A stretch of DNA of 64,000 nucleotides from contig JANINJ010000072.1 in assembly GCA_024508855.1 (NCBI GenBank), forward strand, positions 1 through 64,000, read 5' to 3'. The notes beneath the pieces are model-generated. The model saw nothing but the letters and a program-made list of their open reading frames with translations, made no database searches and had not been told where the DNA came from. Of this stretch, positions 28,356 through 37,132 are shown in pieces. Each line of letters begins with the position of its first letter. Positions within the stretch are counted from its first letter, which is position 1. Position numbers and translations under genes: made by a program. Source of the stretch: Xanthobacteraceae bacterium (lineage in GTDB: Bacteria; Pseudomonadota; Alphaproteobacteria; Rhizobiales; Xanthobacteraceae).

Positions 28356-29456
28356 TCATCCATCTATCCCCATCGCCTTGAGGCCTTCATTGAGCTGGCG
28401 CAAACCCGCTTCATTCTGGCCGAGGGCGCGGCGCGCGTCGTCCCGCGCTGTCCGCGATTTCTCGGGATCGTTGAGCACCTTATAAGCGCGCACCAGCCGG
28501 AGCCAGCCCTCTACGTCGTCGCCGTTCTGTTTCAGGCGCGTCGCGAGGCGATCGACCATGCCACGGATCATGGTTGTGCGATCGGCTTCGCTCATGTTCT
28601 GCGCGGACGCGATCGTATCGTCCGACAACGCAGGCACCTTGGCCGCGCCAACACGCGCCAGCGCCGCCGCGACCACCGGACGCCACGGCGCGTCGGGTGG
28701 AGCGTCGGCAAGCAGCGGCTGCCAGATCGACGCCGCCTGCGTGCGGTTGCCGTCCTGCTCGGCGGCAAGGCCAAGGAAGTAGCGCGCTTTTGCTTCCTTG
28801 GCGTCGAGCGCGACGGCACGGTCGAATTCGGCCTTGGCATCCGCAGTCACCACACCGTTCGCGACAGAGACCAGCGACTCGCCAAGACCGGCACGTCGCG
28901 CGGCCGTATCGCCGTCGTATTTGATGGCATTGCGATAGGCCTGCGCGGCATCGTCGAAGCGGCCGAGCCGCTCCAGCACCGGCGCCAGCACGCTCCAGCC
29001 ACGTCCATCGGTTGGGTTTTTCTCGAGATGCGTCTGTACCCGTCCGACCAGTTGGTCGAGCGATGCGGTTGCCACCGGAGCCGTCGCCCGGCTAGCGAGC
29101 GGCATGTCGGGAAGTGCCGGCGAACCGAGATGCAAATAGAGGCCGCCTGCCATCAGCGGCATGCCGACCAGCGCGATGATCGCCACCGTGCGCCGCAATC
29201 CGAGACGCGGCGTCGTCTGCGGGTCCGTTTCCGCATCGGCTGCGGCCAGCAAGCGGCGGCCGATTTCGACGCGCGCCGCCTCGCCCTCGGACTGCGGGAT
29301 CAGACCCGCGGCAACGTCGCGATCGACTTCGGTGAGCTGGTCCTTGTAGACGGCGGATTCTCGACCGCCCTGCGAAGGCGTCGCCCGCCCGAGCGGCCAC
29401 AACACTGCGAAGATCGCCACGGCGGTCATCAACGCGAGCAAAAACCACAGCGACAT
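28356..29456 (-). CDS. ccmI: Cytochrome c-type biogenesis protein CcmI (CycH)
   Basis: The 366-residue protein has two N-terminal membrane helices (about 3-22 and 92-112) and a C-terminal TPR region (about 125-270, for example GWSVLAPVLERLGRFDDAAQAYRNA and KARYFLGLAAEQDG). CcmI binds the C-terminal helix of apocytochrome c and delivers it to the heme lyase. It is the first gene of the ccmI-E-F-H set. A GCAATTG-A-CAATTGC palindrome (29536-29550) lies about 80 bp upstream and may be regulatory. Confidence 0.94.
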   Translation of the reverse strand: MSLWFLLALMTAVAIFAVLWPLGRATPSQGGRESAVYKDQLTEVDRDVAAGLIPQSEGEAARVEIGRRLLAAADAETDPQTTPRLGLRRTVAIIALVGMPLMAGGLYLHLGSPALPDMPLASRATAPVATASLDQLVGRVQTHLEKNPTDGRGWSVLAPVLERLGRFDDAAQAYRNAIKYDGDTAARRAGLGESLVSVANGVVTADAKAEFDRAVALDAKEAKARYFLGLAAEQDGNRTQAASIWQPLLADAPPDAPWRPVVAAALARVGAAKVPALSDDTIASAQNMSEADRTTMIRGMVDRLATRLKQNGDDVEGWLRLVRAYKVLNDPEKSRTARDDARRALGQNEAGLRQLNEGLKAMGIDG

Positions 29457-29535
29457 TCGGCACAGTTCCGGTGAGTACGGCGCGGCCTTCCGACCGATAG
29501 GGATGGGCGCGTTACATCACGCCTGCGAGGCCTGC

Positions 29536-29550
29536 GCAATTGACAATTGC
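29536..29550. promoter_or_regulatory. Palindrome upstream of ccmI
   Basis: GCAATTGACAATTGC is a perfect 7-bp inverted repeat around one base, about 80 bp before the ccmI start. No known regulator was recognised, so it is only a candidate operator. Confidence 0.3.
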
Positions 29551-29593
29551 GATACCCGGTTCCCGGGAAAAGCGCAGTCAGATCAACGCCAAA

Positions 29594-30982
29594 TCAGCCT
29601 GCGCGGCTGGATTTTCGTTCCCCGGCGAGCGCCTGATCGGCGGCGCGGCGCATCAGCGACGCATAATCGTGGCCGAACAGCACATCGCAGAAGCGGATTG
29701 CCGCCTTGACCTGCTGCTGGCGAAACGCGCGCGCCTTGCCGTCGCCGCCGCGCAACGACTCGACCAACGCTTCGGTGGACTGTTCGACGTAGTGCTGCAG
29801 ATCGGAAAACGTGCGCAGCGTCACTTCGTTGATCGCCAGTTCGCTTGCATAGGTGCGACAGACCGCGACGAAATCGATTAGCGCTGCGGTTTCGTCGACC
29901 TCGAGCGGATCGATCCGCGTATGCGCGGAAATGTCTTTCTCCGGGCGCTGCCGCAGTAACCGCCGCACGCGGCCCGGTACGCTGTCGATTTCCGACTGCA
30001 GGGCGTTCGAAATATCGACGCGGATCGATGCGAGCTGACGCCCCCAGGTGGAATCGGTGCGCAGGTCGAGTTCAGTGCGCAGCCCGCGCACGCCGTCATG
30101 CACGGTCTTGAGATGATCGGACACGTTCTGGAATTGCCCGCGCTTGATGTCGGCGCGGAGGTTGCTGCCGATCCGCGTGAGATCGTGGATCGCCATCGTC
30201 ACCGCGACGCCATAGGGCGTGCCGGCAACGCGAAGCTCATCGTCCGATGCCGCGACCGAGATCGCGAGGCGAACGATCTGCCACGGCGCGGCCAGACGCG
30301 ACATCACCAGCGATATGGCGAACGGGAGAAGTTGCCGCGTCTGCAACGACGGGACATTCAATGCGGCGCTGATCGAGGCGATCTGCGATTCGCCGAACGC
30401 GCGCATGAAGCTCGGCAGCCGGCCGTTGAGCGTATCCAGCGCTTCGCTGGCCTTCAGGATGGCCGCCATCGCTGCCATGTCCTCGGTTACGCTCGGCGGC
30501 CCGATGCGGGACAGCGCGCGATGATCGCCACCGCCGGCGATGCGTTCGATCGCTTCGGCTGCGGCGATCTGAACCTGACGCACGTGGCGGTTGAGATCAG
30601 AAGCGGGGCTGGCCGGTGATGTCTGCGCCAGTGCAGCTTCGAATGCGCGCACGGCATCGGGAGCACCGTCGCGACCGAGCCATTGCCACACCGGCATCAG
30701 CGAGGCCCGGCGGATTTGCCCCGGACGCGCTGCTGCGCTGCCTTCGATCAGGAATGGTTCCAGCGGCCGGAACAGCAACCGCGCCGGATCTTCCGCTCGT
30801 GGAGTGGTGTCTTCATCCGATCCGCGCACGATCTTGCGCAGTTCCTCGAGGACAAAGGTCGCGACAGCAGTATCTTCGCCACGCTCCAGGGCACGCTCGA
30901 ACTCGCGCATCAGCAACGCTTGCGCCTTGGGCGAAAGCTGCGCGAGATAGTCCCTCAGCCGTTCTGTCGAAGTCTGCCCCAT
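29594..30982 (-). CDS. Conserved hypothetical protein, 462 aa
   Basis: I do not recognise a characterised family. The protein is soluble-looking and mostly helical, begins MGQTSTERLRDYLAQL, and has a linker rich in acid and proline (about 53-75). Two hydrophobic stretches around 205-245 are too mixed to call membrane helices. There is no signal peptide. It has normal third-position bias and stays open over a long length, so it is a real gene. It lies between the ccm operon and a lipoprotein gene, alone on its transcript. Confidence 0.75.
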   Translation of the reverse strand: MGQTSTERLRDYLAQLSPKAQALLMREFERALERGEDTAVATFVLEELRKIVRGSDEDTTPRAEDPARLLFRPLEPFLIEGSAAARPGQIRRASLMPVWQWLGRDGAPDAVRAFEAALAQTSPASPASDLNRHVRQVQIAAAEAIERIAGGGDHRALSRIGPPSVTEDMAAMAAILKASEALDTLNGRLPSFMRAFGESQIASISAALNVPSLQTRQLLPFAISLVMSRLAAPWQIVRLAISVAASDDELRVAGTPYGVAVTMAIHDLTRIGSNLRADIKRGQFQNVSDHLKTVHDGVRGLRTELDLRTDSTWGRQLASIRVDISNALQSEIDSVPGRVRRLLRQRPEKDISAHTRIDPLEVDETAALIDFVAVCRTYASELAINEVTLRTFSDLQHYVEQSTEALVESLRGGDGKARAFRQQQVKAAIRFCDVLFGHDYASLMRRAADQALAGERKSSRAG

Positions 30983-31074
30983 GCCGCCCGAATCCGCGCG
31001 AACGCCTACAGGCGCCGGGTTTCGGTCATACCAGAGCCGGCGTTAAGAACCCGTTGCGAAACAAGGCGTTGCGA

Positions 31075-31103
31075 CCTCAATACAACCCATAGCTGTATTG
31101 AGG
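31075..31103 (-). terminator. Inverted repeat after the lipoprotein gene
   Basis: CCTCAATACA and TGTATTGAGG form a 10-bp perfect stem with a 9-nt loop, 18 bp past the lipoprotein stop. No T tract follows, so a terminator role is tentative. Confidence 0.45.
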
Positions 31104-31121
31104 CCGTCCAGCGACACCTAT

Positions 31122-31586
31122 TCAGGTCACCGCCCGCCAGCTCCCGTCCGAGCGCCGGCAGGCGGTGCCACGGGCAGTCTGGAGCTGATCGTTGACCGAA
31201 ACGGTATGGGAGTATCCGCGGCATTTGGCGCCGCGGATGTCGTATGGAGGTCCGGCAACGATATTGCCGTGATGACCGGACTGCAGGTTCCGCCAGGGCA
31301 CCGGCGCACCGGCCGCGCCGTTCTCCAGCGCGTCGATCTGCGCGTTATAGGCGAGTTGACGATCCTGATCGTCGAGCCCGGCCCCGATCTTGTTGCCGAT
31401 CAAGGCGCTGAGCGCAGCGTTGGTGGACGGGGTCATGCTGATGTCGTCGCGAATTGCATTCGCCGACGCGGTGATATCGCAACCGCCCAATGCCACCGTC
31501 GATGCCAGCAATGCCAGCGCCTGCAATCTTTTCAGAAGAGTCCCGGCAGCCTGCTCCCGGCTCCGCTCGCATCCGATCGGCAACAA
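31122..31586 (-). CDS. Small outer-membrane lipoprotein (17 kDa surface-antigen-like)
   Basis: The 154-residue frame contains a signal peptide with lipobox ALGGC (Cys near residue 36), so the mature protein would be lipid-anchored. The C-terminus (CRGYSHTVSVNDQLQTARGTACRRSDGSW) matches the end of the Rickettsia 17 kDa / RT0821-type surface antigens, while SALIGNKIGAGLDDQDRQ resembles the glycine-zipper part of that family. The start is uncertain: the frame opens at TTG 31586 and a later TTG is possible. Its role is probably envelope-structural. Confidence 0.75.
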   Translation of the reverse strand: MLPIGCERSREQAAGTLLKRLQALALLASTVALGGCDITASANAIRDDISMTPSTNAALSALIGNKIGAGLDDQDRQLAYNAQIDALENGAAGAPVPWRNLQSGHHGNIVAGPPYDIRGAKCRGYSHTVSVNDQLQTARGTACRRSDGSWRAVT

Positions 31587-31658
31587 CGCAATGCTCCCCT
31601 ATATCGCCCGCGCGACACCCAAGCGTTACAATTCCGGCGGCAACGGGGCAAGCGCCCT

Positions 31659-33095
31659 TCATGCCGCGGGCAACACCAGTTCCGCCCGCAGGCCCCCGAT
31701 CGGCGCGTCGCCAAGCGTCAGGTTGCCGCCGTAAAGCGCAGCGAGATCGATCACGATGGAAAGTCCGAGGCCCGAACCAGGCTTCGATTCATCGAGCCGC
31801 TGGCCACGGCGCGAGACCTTGGCGCGCTCCTCAGGGGACAGGCCCGGCCCGTCGTCATCGACGACGATGTGCAGCGATGCTTCCTGCGCCGCGCCGGCTG
31901 CCTTCACCACCGCAACCTCGACGACCACCCGCGAGCGCGCCCACTTGCAGGCATTGTCGACCAGATTGCCGGTCATCTCTTCGAGATCCTGACGCTCGCC
32001 ACGAAACTTCGCCTGCGGGGCCGCGGTGATCTCGATATCGATCCCGCGGTGGATTTTCTCCATGGTGCGTCCCAGCGCCTCGATCACCGGCGCCACATCG
32101 GTCACGGTGCCGACGATGGTCTGCCGCGCGGCGATGCGCGCGCGCTCCAGATGATGCGCCACCTGGCTGCGCATCACGTCCGCCTGCTCCAGAATCTTCG
32201 TGGCGAGCGGATCGGGCCGGCGTGCAGACGCTTCGTTGACGATCACCGACAACGGCGTCTTGATCGCGTGCGCCAGATTGCCGACGTGGGTGCGCGATCG
32301 TTCCACGATCTCGCGATTGGCATCGATCAGCGCATTGGTCTCGCGCGCCAGCGGCGCGATCTCCACCGGGAACGAACCTTCCAGCCGTTCGGCACGGCCG
32401 GAACGGATATCGGCGATGGCATCCGAGATGCGTTTCAATGGCGCAAGGCCGAAGCGGACCTGGAAGATCGTCGTCAGCAGCAGCCCGATCGTCAGTGCGG
32501 CGAAGGTGCCGAACAGATAGTAATCGAACGCGCGCGTCTCTTCGAAAATCTCGGTGGCGTCACCGGCGACCGTGACCAGAAACTTGCCATCGGAGCCGAG
32601 ATCGACCGGCCGCTCCACCATCCGCAGGTCCTGGCCCTCCGGCCCCTCGACATACCCTTGCCGTACGCCGGCGGCGGTCAACGCAATCCCCTGATCCTCT
32701 AGCTTCGGCAGCTTCTTGTCCCACAACGAGCGCGAGGCGCGGACGTCGTGCTTCTCGGTATCCTCGCGGGTGATCTGCCAGTACCAGCCGGACAGCGGCA
32801 GGTCGAACAGCGGTTCGCCGAGTGACTGGAATTGATGATCGGGCGGCTCATCCGGCGTCGCCACTTCGGCGATCAAGGTGCGAAGGTAAAGATTGAGCCG
32901 ACGGTCGAACGCGCGCTCGGTCGCCTCGCGGTAGACCGACGACAGGACGATGCCAGTGATCAACAGGATCACGACCACCCAGATGGTCGCGGACACGAAC
33001 AATCGCGTCGCAAGCGAACTCGTGCGAGCCTTGGAAGGCCGATCCTTCGAAGGCTGATTTTTGGAAAGCGATTTCTGATCCAGCGGCGTATGCAT
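31659..33095 (-). CDS. feuQ: Sensor histidine kinase, FeuQ/PhoQ-like
   Basis: The 478-residue kinase has a membrane helix (about 33-55), a periplasmic domain of about 145 residues, a second helix (about 200-220), HAMP-like linker, HisKA with VGNLAHAIKTPLSVIVNEA, and HATPase (NLVDNACKWA, VDDDGPGL, GSGLGLSIVIDLAALYGG). The HAIKTPL form is typical of the PhoQ/FeuQ group. ATG 33095 is preferred to the adjacent TTG. It follows the response regulator after 51 bp. The name is by similarity to the rhizobial FeuPQ system and is not proven. Confidence 0.85.
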   Translation of the reverse strand: MHTPLDQKSLSKNQPSKDRPSKARTSSLATRLFVSATIWVVVILLITGIVLSSVYREATERAFDRRLNLYLRTLIAEVATPDEPPDHQFQSLGEPLFDLPLSGWYWQITREDTEKHDVRASRSLWDKKLPKLEDQGIALTAAGVRQGYVEGPEGQDLRMVERPVDLGSDGKFLVTVAGDATEIFEETRAFDYYLFGTFAALTIGLLLTTIFQVRFGLAPLKRISDAIADIRSGRAERLEGSFPVEIAPLARETNALIDANREIVERSRTHVGNLAHAIKTPLSVIVNEASARRPDPLATKILEQADVMRSQVAHHLERARIAARQTIVGTVTDVAPVIEALGRTMEKIHRGIDIEITAAPQAKFRGERQDLEEMTGNLVDNACKWARSRVVVEVAVVKAAGAAQEASLHIVVDDDGPGLSPEERAKVSRRGQRLDESKPGSGLGLSIVIDLAALYGGNLTLGDAPIGGLRAELVLPAA

Positions 33096-33146
33096 CAAAA
33101 GGACTTCTGATCCGAAGCCACCTGAGAACCGGTGTCGGCCGATACT

Positions 33147-33818
33147 CTACTTCGCATTGGCCGGCGGCGTCAGCAAATAGCCGAGCCCGCGCACGGTCTG
33201 GATGATATCGACCTCCAGCTTCTTGCGGATGCGGCCAACGAACACTTCGATGGTGTTCGAATCGCGGTCGAAATCCTGATCGTAAAGATGCTCGACCAGT
33301 TCGGTGCGCGAGACCACGCGGCCGGTATGATGCATCAGATACGCCAGCAGCCGATATTCGTGCGAGGTCATCTTGATTGGATTGCCGTTGACGCTGACGC
33401 GGCCGGTACGCGTATCCAGCACCACCGGGCCGCAGGTCAGTTCGCTCTGGGCATGGCCGGTCGAGCGGCGCAGCAGCGCGCGAATCCTCGCCAGTACTTC
33501 TTCCAGATGAAACGGTTTGGCGACGTAGTCGTCGGCGCCGGCATCGAAGCCCTGCACCTTGTCGCTCCAGCGATCGCGCGCGGTGAGGATCAGCACCGGC
33601 ATGGCGCGGTTGTTGCGCCGCCAGGCTTCCAGCACCGAGATGCCGTCCATCTTCGGCAGGCCGATATCGAGCACCACCGCATCGTACGGCTCGCTATCGC
33701 CGAGGAAGTGCCCCTCCTCACCATCGAAGGCGCGATCGACAACGTAACCGGCATCGGACAGCGCTGTGGTCAGCTGCCGATTGAGATCCGGATCATCCTC
33801 AACGACCAGAAGGCGCAA
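33147..33818 (-). CDS. feuP: Response regulator, FeuP/PhoP-like
   Basis: The 223-residue OmpR-family regulator has a receiver (LLVVEDDPDLN, phospho-Asp in AVVLDIGLPKMDG, Lys in YVAKPFHLEEV) and a winged helix (SHEYRLLAYLMHHTGRVVSRTELVEHLYDQ region, GRIRKKL). FDGEEGHFLGDSEPYDAVVLD is very like rhizobial FeuP. It starts with TTG 33818, with GGAG upstream. It probably controls envelope or osmolarity genes together with the kinase downstream. Confidence 0.87.
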   Translation of the reverse strand: MRLLVVEDDPDLNRQLTTALSDAGYVVDRAFDGEEGHFLGDSEPYDAVVLDIGLPKMDGISVLEAWRRNNRAMPVLILTARDRWSDKVQGFDAGADDYVAKPFHLEEVLARIRALLRRSTGHAQSELTCGPVVLDTRTGRVSVNGNPIKMTSHEYRLLAYLMHHTGRVVSRTELVEHLYDQDFDRDSNTIEVFVGRIRKKLEVDIIQTVRGLGYLLTPPANAK

Positions 33819-33905
33819 GTCGGTCTCCGTAGTTGGCGCCGGCTTGATATCCGCCAGCCTCGATAGTCAAACCGCATCGGGGTGAATGGCGGCTGAACGA
33901 TGGCC

Positions 33906-34484
33906 TCAGCCGGACTTTTTCCTCGCCACTGCCTTGACCAGCTTCTCCAGCACGCCGGGCGTGTCCTGTCCGGTTGCGGCGCAGACCTTTTCGCGCGTCC
34001 GGCCGCTGATATAGACGCCTAGCACGCCGAATCGGAACCCCCAATAGGTGACGAACAGCGTCATGGCACCGACCAGCGCATTGATGGTCTGGACGTCGCC
34101 GGTCCAGAATTCATGCACCAGCACCGTCCACAGCGCGGCGCACTCGAAGGTCAGTTCGAACGCGTAGATCGGACGCCACCAGCGCTGCATCACATCGTTG
34201 CTGGCCATCTCCGCCCGCATGGTTGTCTGCGTTTCCGAAATGGCGGTGCGCTGGGTTTCGGCCTCGGCGCGGATCGTCTCGATCCAGCGCGTCTCGGCCT
34301 CGGCAACTTTCGCGGGATCGGCAGTCGGCAGCGTCGCCTGCACCGCGCCGGGCGTGGCGCTGGCCGAGCCGAGCGCCGTCGCCAGGATTTGACCGGCCGC
34401 GCCGCCGAGCGGCCCGCCCAGTGCGGAGCCAAGAAGCGGTGCACCGAGGCCGATAACCTGCTTGGCGAGATCGCCCCAATCCAT
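33906..34484 (-). CDS. GTA-type three-membrane-segment holin
   Basis: The 192-residue protein belongs to the holin family associated with gene transfer agent release. It has a glycine-rich N-terminal hydrophobic stretch (about 8-40), a helical middle (IRAEAETQRTAISETQTT) and two more hydrophobic segments (about 105-125 and 135-160) after WWRPIYAFELTFE. It would permeabilise the inner membrane so that the endolysin reaches the wall. ATG 34484 is favoured by GGAGG 6 bp upstream; a GTG lies one codon earlier. Its start overlaps the stop of the 56-residue gene (TGATG). Confidence 0.88.
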   Translation of the reverse strand: MDWGDLAKQVIGLGAPLLGSALGGPLGGAAGQILATALGSASATPGAVQATLPTADPAKVAEAETRWIETIRAEAETQRTAISETQTTMRAEMASNDVMQRWWRPIYAFELTFECAALWTVLVHEFWTGDVQTINALVGAMTLFVTYWGFRFGVLGVYISGRTREKVCAATGQDTPGVLEKLVKAVARKKSG

Positions 34485-34654
34485 CACTCACCTCCCTTGA
34501 GGCTGTCTTCCAGCACCTTGGCGCGCGCCCGCAAGGTGGCGATTTCGGCCACGATACCGAACGCATGAGCACGGATCGCCGGCCATGCGAAAATCGAGCC
34601 GATGAACCCGGCGACAAATGCACTCATCACAACGACGAAACCGAACATGCTCAT
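34484..34654 (-). CDS. Small membrane protein of 56 aa in the lysis module
   Basis: The frame starts MSMFGFVVVMSAFVAGFIGS and ends ARAKVLEDSLKGGE: one membrane helix (about 5-28) followed by a short helical, charged tail (EIATLRARAKVLEDSL). It overlaps the endolysin stop by ATGA (34651-34654) and the holin start by TGATG. This tight packing argues that it is translated. The layout resembles an i-spanin or holin accessory protein, but no family was recognised. Confidence 0.7.
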   Translation of the reverse strand: MSMFGFVVVMSAFVAGFIGSIFAWPAIRAHAFGIVAEIATLRARAKVLEDSLKGGE

Positions 34655-35421
34655 GACCTCCGAAAGATGGCGAAGATGGCTTCAATGAATTTGCCGAGAA
34701 GCGACGTAAGCGACGCAGACTGCGGCGATGGCGGATGATCCGCAGTCGGCACGTCGGGGTTTGGCGTATCCGTCGGTACGATGACGGGCTGTGTACCCAG
34801 CGCGGCCTTCCATTGCGCCAGCCACTGGCCGCGCGCAGCCAATCCAATGGTGCCGCCGTTCAGGCGCTTGGTGACGCCGACGACGTCGTCCGCCATCGCG
34901 AACGGCAGACACCCGCACAGGATGAAATCGGCAACGCCGCAAGCCAGGAAATAACGTGGATCGTTGACGAGGGCCGGATCGTTGACGACATCGAATCCCG
35001 TCAGTTCAGCGAGCCGTTGATAGCCTTCGCGGCCTGTGGTCTGCACCGCGCCCCGGCCGCGGAAATTCCAGCCGTCGTCGCTGCCGATGACATTGCCCAT
35101 GCGGCCATTGTAGACACGGTTGGCCAGCGCCCTGGCGTTGCCAGCGTAGGGCTTCGCGCTGGCCAGCGACGGAAAGCGCGACGGCCACACCTGCATCATG
35201 CGCGCCGCCGAGTAATTCAGGTTTTCGATCACCTCCGTGCCGGCCCCGCATTCGTGGCTGATCTGGGCCATCACATGCGCGGCAAGCAGTGGCGTCGTGA
35301 TGCCGTATTTATGAAACACCCCCGGCGCGCTCGCGATCATGCCGGCGCGCAGGCCCGCCACGGCACGGTCGCCATTGGGCCAAAGACGTAGCAAGGCCTC
35401 GCCAAACGACGATTGCGGCAT
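34651..35421 (-). CDS. Endolysin, glycoside hydrolase family 19-like
   Basis: The 256-residue protein resembles phage GH19 chitinase-type lysozymes. The catalytic glutamate lies in AHVMAQISHECG (H56-E57), with LNYSAARMMQVWPSRFP and NFRGRGAVQTTGREGYQR typical of the family. It would cut the peptidoglycan glycan strand. No signal peptide is present, so export depends on the holin. The C-terminus (about 215-256) is a proline-rich linker and a hydrophobic tail. In Rhodobacter capsulatus the GTA lysis genes are elsewhere on the genome; here they end the structural cluster. Confidence 0.88.
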   Translation of the reverse strand: MPQSSFGEALLRLWPNGDRAVAGLRAGMIASAPGVFHKYGITTPLLAAHVMAQISHECGAGTEVIENLNYSAARMMQVWPSRFPSLASAKPYAGNARALANRVYNGRMGNVIGSDDGWNFRGRGAVQTTGREGYQRLAELTGFDVVNDPALVNDPRYFLACGVADFILCGCLPFAMADDVVGVTKRLNGGTIGLAARGQWLAQWKAALGTQPVIVPTDTPNPDVPTADHPPSPQSASLTSLLGKFIEAIFAIFRRS

Positions 35422-35536
35422 GTTATTTCCTGTGCAGAATGAGGGATCGGGGGGACGAGATGGCCGAAAGTGCTTTAAGCTCCCGTCGGAGAATGTCCGG
35501 ACCGCGCGTCAACCTTTAGGGTTTCGGGAGAGGCAA

Positions 35537-35689
35537 ATGCCACGCGAGTTGATCGATATGCTGGCGATCCCGCTGTGCGGCATCATGCTGCTGATCGCAG
35601 CCTACGCATCCGGCACTTTCGAGCTGCGAACCTCTCCGGCGTTCCACGCTGCGACAACTTCCGCCCAACACGCCGACGCAGTGGACTGA
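35537..35689 (+). CDS. Small membrane protein of 50 aa, opposite strand
   Basis: ATG 35537 follows a GGGAGAGG ribosome site. The frame encodes MPRELIDMLAIPLCGIML followed by one membrane helix and a soluble tail. It lies on the plus strand in the gap between the endolysin and the DUF2793 gene. The good ribosome site supports it; there is no family assignment. Confidence 0.5.
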   Translation: MPRELIDMLAIPLCGIMLLIAAYASGTFELRTSPAFHAATTSAQHADAVD

Positions 35690-35722
35690 ACCCACGACGC
35701 CGTTACGCATTCACAAGCGTGG

Positions 35723-37126
35723 TCATTTGCCGCGCGGGTCGACCCACCCGTCCGTCGTCAGCGTGAAGCCGACCCCGGAGTCGGAGAAACTCGAGCGGAC
35801 ACGTATCTGCCGCGACGTATCGGTCCGGATGCGCAGGTTCGCGAAGGGCGACAACGTCGTGTTGCCGATCTGCTGTGCGTTGTTGAAGTCCGGCGCCGTA
35901 TCGGTCGCCGCCGGGTCGGTAAAAAGGGTTGCCACCGCCGATGCTAGCGTTGTCGTGTAGCAACGCGCGTGAAAGATCGCCGTGACATTGATGCCGGGCG
36001 GCACGCTCAATGCCCGCAGGATCGCGGAAGTGCCGGGATTGAGTTGTCCAATGAAATCCGACACCGGCACGTCCCATGTGAACGTGTCGCCATGTTGGAC
36101 GAATTTCATCCACTTCGCCGAACCGTCGGTCTTCATCGCGCCGATGCGGCGCGACAGCGTGTAGTTCGTCGGCAAGGCCGGCGTTGTTGCCGATAACGAG
36201 ATCAGTACGTCGACGGCGCCGGTATCGGGTCGCTTGATGAGGTGCACGTGATACCAGGTCGCGTTCGCAATCGAACCGGTATCGAGCCCGCCGTTGCCCG
36301 AGCCTGCCGACCAGGCCGCTGTCGTCTTGGTGACCGCGGATGCCAAGGCCAGCAGGTCAACGCCGGTCCCGTCCGAGGCGACACCTGCCGCCACGCTGAA
36401 ACCCGACGACGCGCCCGCCGTCGAAAGCGTCAGGCCGGAGATATGCCCGCGTGGAATCAGGTCAGCGATGCCGCGCGGAAACGAAACCTTGCCCGACCCC
36501 GGATCGACCACCAGTGCTTCGATCCAGGTCGCGCCGTCGTTCGACACCTTCAGCTTGAAGGAATCGCTGCCGACCAAGCCGAATTCCGCACGCCCGGAAT
36601 AATTATCGGAGAAATAGACCGACGCAGTATTGCCGCTCGTCTCTTTCGACAGCTGCACGCGCATGTCGCCGGTGCCGCCGTCGGCGGCATCGATGGCGGC
36701 GAACAAAGCGGAATTGGATTTGACGCTGAGCAGGTTTGGCATGCTGGCAGTGGTGTTGACGCCGATCAGGCCGACGCTGCCGCCCGCTCCCGAAGCCTCA
36801 TTCCACGTCGCACCGTCATAGACGACAATCGTCGCGTCCGCGACAGACCATGCGCACCACCCGGCTTTGGGCACAAGAAACGTCCATGCACCATCCTGCC
36901 ACGTCGCGATGGCATTCGCCTGCCCGCTCCAAGCACCCGTCGCACCGGCAGCCACGATATGCCGCTCGTTATCGGTTGGCGTCGAAGGCGGTACAGTGAG
37001 CGTCATGTCCTTGACCGCGATCTGAATCACGGCATCGAGAATCCGCAACGCTTCGTTGTGGGTGACATGTTTCTGCGCCTGGCTGCTCTCGATGAAAGGC
37101 AGGCCCAAATTCACGGTGTCTGTCAT
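35723..37126 (-). CDS. DUF2793-domain phage/GTA structural protein
   Basis: The 467-residue protein begins with the DUF2793 block (NLGLPFIESSQAQKHVTHNEAL, residues 6-27, and DGAWTFLVPKAGWCAWSVAD). Such proteins sit next to tail genes and are thought to be tail fibre or head-spike components binding the cell surface. The remaining sequence is beta-rich with many G, S, T residues, as in fibres. It begins 6 bp after the stop of the host-specificity gene. Confidence 0.85.
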   Translation of the reverse strand: MTDTVNLGLPFIESSQAQKHVTHNEALRILDAVIQIAVKDMTLTVPPSTPTDNERHIVAAGATGAWSGQANAIATWQDGAWTFLVPKAGWCAWSVADATIVVYDGATWNEASGAGGSVGLIGVNTTASMPNLLSVKSNSALFAAIDAADGGTGDMRVQLSKETSGNTASVYFSDNYSGRAEFGLVGSDSFKLKVSNDGATWIEALVVDPGSGKVSFPRGIADLIPRGHISGLTLSTAGASSGFSVAAGVASDGTGVDLLALASAVTKTTAAWSAGSGNGGLDTGSIANATWYHVHLIKRPDTGAVDVLISLSATTPALPTNYTLSRRIGAMKTDGSAKWMKFVQHGDTFTWDVPVSDFIGQLNPGTSAILRALSVPPGINVTAIFHARCYTTTLASAVATLFTDPAATDTAPDFNNAQQIGNTTLSPFANLRIRTDTSRQIRVRSSFSDSGVGFTLTTDGWVDPRGK

Positions 37127-37132
37127 GTTGGC

